Origin: an uncultured Erysipelotrichaceae bacterium
Lineage (GTDB): Bacteria > Bacillota_I > Bacilli_A > Erysipelotrichales > Erysipelotrichaceae
DNA: 7,560 nucleotides
Direction: 5' to 3'
Assembly (NCBI GenBank): GCA_934692455.1
Contig: CAKUTY010000065.1
Location: forward strand, 1-7,560
A program made the position numbers and the translations under genes. This document shows, piece after piece, positions 1 to 5,772 of the stretch (its first letter is position 1; each line of letters starts with the position of its first letter). The notes beneath the pieces are model-generated. The model had not been told where the DNA came from and searched no databases. It saw nothing but the letters and a program-made list of their open reading frames with translations.

Positions 1-26
1 TCATTATAAGAAGGTCATATTTCAAC

Positions 27-58
27 TGGTATCATTTTAAAATGTGATAGTGGTATCA
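27..58. repeat. Short direct and inverted repeats at left edge, possible mobile-element end
   Basis: The octamer TGGTATCA occurs twice in the same direction, at 27-34 and 51-58. Between the copies lies a perfect 12-bp palindrome, CATTTTAAAATG (33-44), and TGATA-GTGG-TATCA forms a short inverted repeat at 45-58. Such clustered short repeats are typical of transposase-binding ends, for example the multiple internal repeats of IS21-family elements, but no transposase gene is in the window, so this link is inference. They could equally be regulator sites for a gene to the left. Seen directly: the repeats. Not shown: their function. Confidence 0.4.
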
Positions 59-90
59 AAATCGCATGTTATTAACACATCGAAAGAATG

Positions 91-114
91 AAACTTGACT
101 TATAAGTCAAGTTT
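91..114. promoter_or_regulatory. 24-bp perfect palindrome, predicted C-protein operator (C-box)
   Basis: Positions 91-114 read identically on both strands, centred between 102 and 103, with the core GACTTATAAGTC at 97-108. C-boxes bound by controller proteins of type II restriction-modification systems commonly have GACT/AGTC half-sites around a TAT-like centre, which this core matches. It covers the whole -35 hexamer and part of the promoter spacer, so a bound dimer should block RNA polymerase. A C-protein-like regulator is encoded at the end of the same operon (4489-4725), making it the obvious ligand. Only one dimer site is visible, rather than the paired activator/repressor sites of C-R promoters such as those of Esp1396I or AhdI, so simple repression is the expected outcome. 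The binding itself is inferred. Confidence 0.8.
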
Positions 115-123
115 TGATATAAT
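95..123 (+). promoter_or_regulatory. Strong extended -10 sigma-A promoter of the restriction-modification operon
   Basis: TTGACT (95-100) is one base from the -35 consensus. A 17-base spacer follows, then a perfect TATAAT -10 box (118-123) preceded by TG at 115-116 (extended -10). Transcription should begin near 130, giving a leader of about 25 bases before the ATG at 155, with a strong ribosome site GGAGGAGGG at 138-146. The -35 box is embedded in the palindromic operator at 91-114. No other convincing promoter was found inside the four-gene operon. Confidence 0.85.
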
Positions 124-154
124 TTGTTTGATTTTTTGGAGGAGGGTAAACTAG

Positions 155-2068
155 ATGGCAAAAATAAAAAAGGATATAAATTATGCCTTAGTTGAAGATA
201 GTAGACCACCTTTATATACTGCGATGAAGTATTGGGGAAAAAAACCTCATAATATTTGGAATGAATACATATCAAATTATACATCCAAAGACGGTATGTA
301 TTTAGATCCTTTTTCAGGCAGTGCTATGAGTGCTTTTGAAAGTTTTAAGTCAGGTAGAAGAGCTATTGCATTAGATATTAATCCTCTTACTTCTTTTGTG
401 ATTGAGACAATTGCTAGTGAATTTGATTTTTCTAAATTTAAAGAAGCAGCTGATATTATTATTAATAAAATAAACAATTCTGAGATATATAAAAAACTAT
501 TCGCTTACAAAATAGAATATAAAAATTTTGTTGTGCATAATGTTAAATGGAATTTGCACGAAATATATGAAGTGTGTTTACAATCACTTGATGGTAAGCA
601 AAGAATTTGTTTACAGCCAGCAAAAGAAGACTACCGTGTTGTTGAAAAATTTGATGAATATCAAATTTTGAATAAATATCCTAAACAAAAATTTAGACAA
701 TCAATTTCCTTTTCCAAAAGTTTCATTAACAATATTGGTGATGATTTTTCTTGTTTATATACTAAAAGAAATTTGTGGGTTCTATCTGAAATTTTTGATA
801 ATATATTAAAAGTAAAAGATGAAATTGTGAAAAAGCAACTAATTTATGCGTTTATTCAAACTGTTCATCTTTCGACGAAGATGTGCGTACCTAGAAGTAA
901 AAAATCTAATAGAGATTTTTCGACTAGCTGGGGAAGATCAGCCTATATGTATTCCAAAAAGCAAATGGAAATGAATCCATTGCTTGTTTTTCAAAGCTCG
1001 TGTTTTGGAAAACAATCCGCTGGGAAAGCGCTAGATTATTCTAATGCTTACTTTAAAAGAAGACCTATAATCGCAGATGTGAATAAAATAGAATTTTCAG
1101 AAAAAAAGAATATTGATATTTGGTATGGTATAGTTGATGCAAAAACAATTGAAACAATTTTTCCGGAAAAATCAATTGATTTTGTTTTAACAGATCCTCC
1201 GTATGGTGGTTTGATTCAATATTTAGATTTAAGTAGTATTTGGCTGTCTTGGTTAGAACTTTACGATGATAAATACACCCCTAATTTTGATAAGGAAATT
1301 ACAGTAAACGAAGATAAGACTTATGAGGATTTCAAAAAGTCGTTTACACAAGCGTTATTAAATGTAAATAAAGTTTTAAAAGATGACGGAAAACTAGTAT
1401 TAACTTTTAATAATAGAAATTTACAAATTTGGGGAGCATTTCTGACTTCGATTATTAAAGCAGGATTTGAAATTGAGAAAGTTATTCATCAGCAAAATAA
1501 GAGAACTGGTGAATCAAATATTACTGATCCTTATGGAACATCGGCAACAGATTTTTATATAAGATGTATAAAAGCAAAAAACGATCAAATAGAAACACTT
1601 AATAACGCAGAAATTGAATCTATTATTATTCAAAATATTATCGAAATAATTAACGAAAGAAATGAACCTACTCCATATCAAATATTATTTAATGGATTGT
1701 TAGCAAAATTGTCTACTTCAAAAATAGATATTAGTTCTTTTGATTTGGATGCAAAAAAAGTGATAGAAAAACATATTGGAGTTGAATTAACACTATATAA
1801 AAATGCTGTTAATAAAGCAGGTAATTTTTGGTGGATAAAAAATAAAGAATTTATCAGCGATGACACAAATACGCTTACAAACAGAGTGAAAAGATATATT
1901 GTTGATTATTTAAACACAAAAGATAAAGTGAGCACAAATGAAATTCTACAATCCATATTTCGAGAATTTCCAAATGGGTTAACACCTGATATTGAAGTTG
2001 TGTTCGAAATATTGGAACAAAATGCAGTTTGTATTAAAGATCAATGGACAAGGAGGAAAAATGATTAA
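155..2068 (+). CDS. DNA methyltransferase 1 of RM operon (DPPY type, amino-methylating)
   Basis: 637-residue S-adenosylmethionine-dependent DNA methyltransferase, predicted to add a methyl group to the exocyclic amino group of adenine (N6) or cytosine (N4) in the host copy of the restriction site. Visible motifs: KYWGKKP at about 25-31 (motif X region), DPFSGS at 51-56 (SAM-binding motif I), IALDINP at 71-77 (motif II), and the catalytic TDPPYGG at 346-352 (motif IV). Motif I precedes motif IV by nearly 300 residues, an alpha-class-like order that leaves room for a target-recognition region at about 100-310. Residues from about 480 to the end form an extra C-terminal part of unknown role. The start is supported by GGAGGAGGG at 138-146. 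First gene of a four-gene operon, overlapping the next by 8 bases. DPPY favours adenine but does not prove it. The target sequence cannot be read from the protein. Confidence 0.88.
   Translation: MAKIKKDINYALVEDSRPPLYTAMKYWGKKPHNIWNEYISNYTSKDGMYLDPFSGSAMSAFESFKSGRRAIALDINPLTSFVIETIASEFDFSKFKEAADIIINKINNSEIYKKLFAYKIEYKNFVVHNVKWNLHEIYEVCLQSLDGKQRICLQPAKEDYRVVEKFDEYQILNKYPKQKFRQSISFSKSFINNIGDDFSCLYTKRNLWVLSEIFDNILKVKDEIVKKQLIYAFIQTVHLSTKMCVPRSKKSNRDFSTSWGRSAYMYSKKQMEMNPLLVFQSSCFGKQSAGKALDYSNAYFKRRPIIADVNKIEFSEKKNIDIWYGIVDAKTIETIFPEKSIDFVLTDPPYGGLIQYLDLSSIWLSWLELYDDKYTPNFDKEITVNEDKTYEDFKKSFTQALLNVNKVLKDDGKLVLTFNNRNLQIWGAFLTSIIKAGFEIEKVIHQQNKRTGESNITDPYGTSATDFYIRCIKAKNDQIETLNNAEIESIIIQNIIEIINERNEPTPYQILFNGLLAKLSTSKIDISSFDLDAKKVIEKHIGVELTLYKNAVNKAGNFWWIKNKEFISDDTNTLTNRVKRYIVDYLNTKDKVSTNEILQSIFREFPNGLTPDIEVVFEILEQNAVCIKDQWTRRKND
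2050..2056 (+). promoter_or_regulatory. Ribosome binding site that fixes the start of methyltransferase 2
   Basis: AAGGAGG lies 4 bases before the ATG at 2061, within the last codons of methyltransferase 1. The reading frame is open further upstream to an ATG at 1992, but that start has no comparable site and would add 23 residues that overlap the preceding gene by 77 bases. The 2061 start, overlapping by 8 bases, is therefore preferred and suggests translational coupling. Confidence 0.85.
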
Positions 2069-2915
2069 AGAGATAAAAGAGGAACATAATAAAGGTAAAT
2101 ACGATCCACGAAATAATTTAAATGATCTTACTGGTAAAGAATGGATAAAACATACTAAAAGCTTCTATTTTTCAGAAAAATGTGCCGATGATAAAGACGC
2201 ATTTGAGCATCCTGCTCCATTTCTTATTAAAGATATTGAAAAATTAATTGAAATGTTTACGAAAAGAGAAATGATTGTATTAGATCCATTTATGGGGAGT
2301 GGAACGACAGCCATTGCATCTTACAATTTAGGGCGAAAATCAATTGGTATAGATCTTAGTGAACAATATAATGAATTAGCACTATCAAGATTTGTAAAAA
2401 AGAATATGAAGCCAGAAATTGATTACAAATATATTGTAGGAGATTCGTTGATTGAGCTTGATAATATTCCAGAAGTAGACTACATAGTTACTAGTCCACC
2501 TTATCACGATATCTTAAAAAATGATTCAAAAGGATTAAGGAAAGATTCTAAAGAAAAAGGATATCGTTCTGGTAGTAGGATGGGAGTCGAATACTATTCT
2601 GATAAAGAAAATGATTTAGGCAATCAAGGATCATATGAAGAATTTCTTGAATTATTAAAAAAAATAATGCAAAAATGTTATCAAAAACTAAAAGAAAGAA
2701 AGTATTGCTCAATTGTGATTAGTGATTTTACCGTCGAAAGAAAAGAGATTTGTGTTCAAGCTGATATAGTTAAGCTTATGGAAAATGTGGGATTTAATTT
2801 TATAGGAACTACAGTTTTACTGCAAGATAATAAACCTCTATATCCTTTTGGGTATCCATATGCATATAAAATAAATCATATGCATCAAAATATCATTACT
2901 TTTAGAAAGGAGTAG
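2061..2915 (+). CDS. DNA methyltransferase 2 of RM operon (TSPPY type, likely N4-cytosine or N6-adenine)
   Basis: 284-residue SAM-dependent DNA amino-methyltransferase. Motifs in order: HPAPF at 50-54 (motif X-like), DPFMGSGTT at 75-83 (motif I, SAM binding), GIDLS at 96-100 (motif II), TSPPY at 144-148 (catalytic motif IV), with SIVISDF near 217-223 fitting a later core strand. An S in the S/D/N-PPY motif is commonest in N4-cytosine enzymes, but some adenine enzymes have it, so the base is uncertain. The SAM motif comes before the catalytic motif, unlike typical beta-class enzymes that start with TSPPY, so this looks circularly permuted relative to them. It is unrelated in length and layout to the upstream methyltransferase. 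The pair probably modifies the two different strands of an asymmetric site. It ends 3 bases before the endonuclease gene. Confidence 0.88.
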   Translation: MIKEIKEEHNKGKYDPRNNLNDLTGKEWIKHTKSFYFSEKCADDKDAFEHPAPFLIKDIEKLIEMFTKREMIVLDPFMGSGTTAIASYNLGRKSIGIDLSEQYNELALSRFVKKNMKPEIDYKYIVGDSLIELDNIPEVDYIVTSPPYHDILKNDSKGLRKDSKEKGYRSGSRMGVEYYSDKENDLGNQGSYEEFLELLKKIMQKCYQKLKERKYCSIVISDFTVERKEICVQADIVKLMENVGFNFIGTTVLLQDNKPLYPFGYPYAYKINHMHQNIITFRKE

Positions 2916-2918
2916 TAT

Positions 2919-4487
2919 ATGGCTAATATTTTTATTGAAAATTATGGTAAATACGCAAACACTGAAAAGAATTTTGAGATTTTTCATAACAAAGTAATAA
3001 ATATGCCTAGAGCGAATTTTTCGGAGTTGAATGAAACTATCAAATTATTGAAAAGTTTAGCATCATATATTGATTTACTAGATATTTGTTTTTTTGTTGA
3101 ACCACATACTTATAAAGAAATATATAAGAATATATTTGTTAATTATAAAAACAATATCCTCCCAAAGAAAAATAGAAGTGAAGAATTTGAAAATAGATTT
3201 CTGAATAGAGAAGAAGACTTTGATTTTTTGTATAGTGATGATGGCAAACTAGGACGACTATTTAGGCATTATATGGAGTATTTTGCTTTCTTTGGAATGA
3301 TTAAAGATGAGGGAAATAGAAAAAGAAAGATATTGGATAGAGATGCTTTACAAGAATTAATATTATCTCCAGAAAATGTATTGAAAGAAATATTTAGAAA
3401 TAAGATGTTAAATATTAATATCAATAGCAACGATTTTATTAAGAATATATCTGGAATATCAATAAATGAAAAAGCAGATTACAGGCCTGCAAAATCAATT
3501 ATTAGTTATTGTAACGAAATGAATAGACCGTGCACCGCTTTTGAAATTGCAATACTGTTTGGAATAATTGATGAAGTTCAAGATGAAAAAAGTATTCTTT
3601 GCAGAGCAATTAATATTGGTAAGACATTACCAGAAAATTTAGAAGATCAGAAAAAAAGATTTTTTGGATCAATGGGTTGGAAAAATGAAAAAGGTGAGCT
3701 TTTTGAATATAGTGCTTCACAAAATCCAGATTTTAAATTTAAACCTTTTTTACTATTCATGAATGTATTTGGATTAATCGAATATAATGATAGTACAAAA
3801 TTAATTACTCTTACTGAATATAGTAAAAATTTAGCAAAAGAAGATATACCTTTTGAAATGTTAGATTTACAACAACTTCTTACACAAATAGATGATGATA
3901 AGGAAGATTCAAATAAATTAATGGATATTATATTGAGGAAGAGAAACGAGACAATCACAAAAGCTATTCAATCAGATAGTGAATTAGTTTTCAAAATAAA
4001 CAAGCGCAGTATTAGAAATCCGATAATAAAGAATAATAAGAGAAAAAGAAGTAGATTTATAGCAGAAATCGCTAAAATTAAATGCAATTATTTAGATGAA
4101 GTTACAAAGAGTGAAACTTTTGAAGATAAGAATGGTAGAAATTATGTAGAAGCGCATCATATCATAGAATTTAGCACAGAAAATGGTCCGGATATTACAG
4201 ATAATTTAATTTGCTTAGGTCCGCATAACCATTCCTTAATTCATCACGGTTCAACTTCTACTGTAAATGATTTTTATCTTACTTGTCAAACACGTGGAGT
4301 ATTGACATTAGATAGATTTAAAGCGATTTGTACGAAATACAACTGCTTAACCAAGCAACATGTTAATGTGTTATTGTCAAAAAAAATAATATCGAAAATT
4401 GATGCGGAAGAATTAAATAAATTGATTGATGAAAATGGTGTGGATCCGCTGTTTCTTAAATCTTTAAACATCCAAATGGGGCGATAA
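2919..4487 (+). CDS. HNH-family restriction endonuclease of RM operon
   Basis: 522 residues, predicted to cut unmodified DNA at the site protected by the two upstream methyltransferases. The C-terminal part carries an HNH (beta-beta-alpha metal) nuclease motif: EAHHI at 411-415, the central Asn in DNL at 428-430, and HNH-SLIHH at 436-443. The usual zinc-binding Cys pairs are absent (single C389 and C432 only). The N-terminal 350 residues look like a recognition part: segments at about 110-145 and 275-305 (FLLFMNVFGLIEY followed by LITLTEYSKNL) resemble winged-helix folds such as those used by type IIS enzymes for DNA recognition. It starts 3 bases after the previous stop, with AAAGGAG at 2906-2912. 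Identification as the restriction enzyme rests on the HNH motif plus the operon; the cut site is unknown. A stand-alone homing-type HNH nuclease is much less likely. Confidence 0.82.
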   Translation: MANIFIENYGKYANTEKNFEIFHNKVINMPRANFSELNETIKLLKSLASYIDLLDICFFVEPHTYKEIYKNIFVNYKNNILPKKNRSEEFENRFLNREEDFDFLYSDDGKLGRLFRHYMEYFAFFGMIKDEGNRKRKILDRDALQELILSPENVLKEIFRNKMLNININSNDFIKNISGISINEKADYRPAKSIISYCNEMNRPCTAFEIAILFGIIDEVQDEKSILCRAINIGKTLPENLEDQKKRFFGSMGWKNEKGELFEYSASQNPDFKFKPFLLFMNVFGLIEYNDSTKLITLTEYSKNLAKEDIPFEMLDLQQLLTQIDDDKEDSNKLMDIILRKRNETITKAIQSDSELVFKINKRSIRNPIIKNNKRKRSRFIAEIAKIKCNYLDEVTKSETFEDKNGRNYVEAHHIIEFSTENGPDITDNLICLGPHNHSLIHHGSTSTVNDFYLTCQTRGVLTLDRFKAICTKYNCLTKQHVNVLLSKKIISKIDAEELNKLIDENGVDPLFLKSLNIQMGR

Positions 4488-4488
4488 T

Positions 4489-4725
4489 ATGAAAAAAGCA
4501 GCAAATTTACAAAACGAAATTGGTTGCAGAATTAAGTATATAAGAGAGAATAATCTTAATTTATCGCAAAAGGGTCTTGCAGAAAAGTGTTTATTAGATG
4601 CGACATATATTTCTAGGGTGGAAAAAGGTAGACAAAATTTAACTATAGAAACTTTAGAACAAATATGTCATGCTCTAGGAATAACGGTAAAAGAATTTTT
4701 TGAATTTGAATTACCGCATGAATAA
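4489..4725 (+). CDS. Controller (C) protein-like HTH regulator of RM operon
   Basis: 78-residue XRE/Cro-type helix-turn-helix protein, the usual size of restriction-modification controller proteins (about 75-100 residues). The HTH spans about 26-47: SQKGLAEKCL as the second helix, a turn, then TYISRVEKG as the recognition helix. The trailing NLTIETLEQICHALGITVKEFF is characteristic of this family, which binds DNA as a dimer. The probable target is the palindrome at 91-114 over the operon's -35 box, making this a negative feedback regulator of both methyltransferases, the nuclease and itself. It begins one base after the endonuclease stop with only a weak GGGG site (4478-4481), so translation is probably coupled and low. 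Placement as the last gene is odd: C genes usually sit upstream of the nuclease gene. The family is clear; the target is inferred. Confidence 0.87.
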   Translation: MKKAANLQNEIGCRIKYIRENNLNLSQKGLAEKCLLDATYISRVEKGRQNLTIETLEQICHALGITVKEFFEFELPHE

Positions 4726-4773
4726 AAATTAGGCATTTTATTAAGAATATAAATTTGATAACTTAAATCAAGT

Positions 4774-4800
4774 ACTTTTTGATAAAAAGTTTAAATTTTT
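4774..4800 (+). terminator. Weak A/T-only hairpin with T run, possible terminator of RM operon
   Basis: ACTTTTT (4774-4780), loop GAT, AAAAAGT (4784-4790) forms a 7-bp stem, followed by TTAAATTTTTT (4791-4801). It lies about 50 bases after the controller gene and is the only candidate terminator there. The stem has just one C-G/G-C pair per arm and the T run is interrupted, so its strength is doubtful. Confidence 0.35.
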
Positions 4801-4898
4801 TCGACTAATCTACAATCGTGTGTTAATTTTTCCCATTTTTCTGTACCTATGCGCATTGAATATGACTGGCAAAAAATTCATCAATAGACATTTTATTT
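4801..4898. other. Non-coding stretch with no recognised feature
   Basis: Between the weak hairpin and the small minus-strand ORF nothing could be identified. The only open frames are fragments of about a dozen codons: for example an ATG at 4850 on the + strand that stops at 4886-4888, without a ribosome site. The region marks the convergence of the + strand RM operon and the minus-strand genes and could be a junction of separately acquired segments. Confidence 0.4.
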
Positions 4899-5012
4899 TT
4901 ACACCGCCATCAATAACAGCAACAGCCAAAAGAACAGCTTAAATATTAAAGTAGCTACCTTAAACGCTATGATAAACGGTAAAAACAATACATAACATAT
5001 TAACTTAACCAT
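4899..5012 (-). CDS. Possible 37-residue small hydrophobic membrane protein
   Basis: Reading the minus strand from ATG at 5012 gives 37 codons and a TAA. The product is almost entirely hydrophobic, with lysines at 3, 18 and 25, a first hydrophobic run at about 4-17 (LICYVLFLPFIIAF) and a second at about 26-37 (LFFWLLLLLMAV). This looks like one or two short membrane segments. An alternative start two codons upstream (5018) would add Met-Asn. No good ribosome site is visible: the only purine-rich motif, AGGTGG, is about 40 bases upstream. It is downstream of the vWA gene on the same strand, but a terminator (5054-5081) separates them. Even composition and an uninterrupted hydrophobic pattern argue for a real gene; the weak start region argues against. 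No family is recognised with certainty. Confidence 0.42.
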   Translation of the reverse strand: MVKLICYVLFLPFIIAFKVATLIFKLFFWLLLLLMAV

Positions 5013-5053
5013 ATTCATATTATCTAACAATAGAATTTTAATTATTGCCACCT

Positions 5054-5081
5054 AAAAGGGGCAAGTTACTTCTTACCCCTT
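5054..5081 (-). terminator. Intrinsic terminator overlapping the vWA gene stop codon
   Basis: On the minus strand, AAGGGGTAAG (5081-5072) pairs with CTTGCCCCTT (5065-5056) around the loop AAGTAA, with one internal mismatch, and is followed by a short T run that ends the CCCCTTTT stretch. The stop codon of the vWA gene (5066-5068) lies in the loop, so the hairpin's 5' arm is coding sequence. The T tail is short (TTTT then AGG), so some read-through into the small ORF downstream is possible. Confidence 0.65.
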
Positions 5082-5701
5082 CTCTTAAAGTCTTCCTTAG
5101 CTTCAAAATTCCATTCTCTATCTAATACACCAGAAGATCTGATAGATGAAATAGCTTTACCAACACAACAAAACTTAATATCAGTGCCTTCTTCATCATT
5201 TACATAATTAACAGTAGACCCTTCATCAAAACCATAATCTCTTGCTGTTTCATAAGCATCAATATTAGCTGCTAAAAAGATAAACTCCCAACCATTTTCC
5301 TTACACTCTTCTATCATTCTTTTTGTTTCACTTAAAGAATACTTATGAGATGCATTCTCCATACCATCGGTAGTGATAATAAACATTACCTTATCAGGTC
5401 TATCTTCTTTTCTTATATATCTATGCACCATCTTAATATGCTTAATACTAGAAGCCACCGTATCAATCAGAGCTGTAGAACCACATGGTACATAATCCTT
5501 CTCAGTCAATTCCTTAACATCCCTTAGATTAACCCTATCATGTATTACTCTTTGACTATTAGAGAAACATACAGTAGAAACTAAACAATCACCATCCTCT
5601 TTCTTTTGTTTATCAATAGTAGAATTAAAACCGCCTATCGTATCCTTCTCTAACCCACGCATAGAACCACTCTCATCTAAGATAAATACTAACTCAATCA
5701 T
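5066..5701 (-). CDS. vWA-domain protein with intact MIDAS metal site
   Basis: 211-residue, single-domain von Willebrand factor A protein, a metal-dependent protein-binding fold. The metal-ion-dependent adhesion site is complete: DESGS at 9-13 (DxSxS), the Thr in CGSTALID at about 76, and the Asp in TTDGMEN at about 112. No signal peptide or membrane segment is seen, so it is probably cytosolic, and the C-terminus is basic (KRRGKK). The start is supported by AAAGGAGG (minus strand, 5716-5709) 7 bases upstream. It lies 71 bases downstream of the macro-domain gene on the same strand, probably in the same transcription unit. Cytosolic vWA proteins often act as adaptors assembling complexes with partner enzymes; here the macro protein is the natural candidate, but that is inference. 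Precise function is unknown. Confidence 0.85.
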   Translation of the reverse strand: MIELVFILDESGSMRGLEKDTIGGFNSTIDKQKKEDGDCLVSTVCFSNSQRVIHDRVNLRDVKELTEKDYVPCGSTALIDTVASSIKHIKMVHRYIRKEDRPDKVMFIITTDGMENASHKYSLSETKRMIEECKENGWEFIFLAANIDAYETARDYGFDEGSTVNYVNDEEGTDIKFCCVGKAISSIRSSGVLDREWNFEAKEDFKRRGKK

Positions 5702-5754
5702 TTCTTTTCCTCCTTTAACTTATCTAAATAATAAGTTTTATAAGAAGTTAAAAG

Positions 5755-5771
5755 GTAAACCACGAGTTTAC
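5755..5771 (-). promoter_or_regulatory. Hairpin between macro and vWA genes
   Basis: On the minus strand GTAAAC (5771-5766), loop TCGTG, GTTTAC (5760-5755) forms a perfect 6-bp stem beginning one base after the macro gene stop, followed by CTTTTAACTT. It could be a partial terminator or an RNA-processing/stability element that sets different expression of the two genes. The tail has only four consecutive T, so full termination is doubtful. Confidence 0.4.
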
Positions 5772-5772
5772 A

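Noticed and set aside
72..284. 70-codon open frame on the minus strand across the promoter and start of methyltransferase 1
   Set aside because: It is antisense to a clearly real gene and promoter and shows no domain or ribosome site.
1992..2060. Upstream extension of methyltransferase 2 to the ATG at 1992
   Set aside because: No ribosome site, a 77-base overlap with the previous gene, and a much better start at 2061 with AAGGAGG.
3647..3958. 103-codon minus-strand open frame inside the nuclease gene
   Set aside because: It is a serine/phenylalanine-rich shadow of the AT-rich coding strand, with no recognisable family.
4302..4330. TTGACA near the end of the nuclease gene as a private promoter for the controller
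   Set aside because: No acceptable -10 box at 16-18 bases downstream (the position reads GATTTG).
4489..4725. HTH protein as a phage-type repressor or toxin-antitoxin antitoxin
   Set aside because: Its position one base behind a restriction nuclease, its 78-residue size and the C-box-like operator at the operon front fit a controller protein better.
5345..5527. 60-codon + strand open frame inside the vWA gene
   Set aside because: Antisense to an intact MIDAS-containing gene; no ribosome site or family features.
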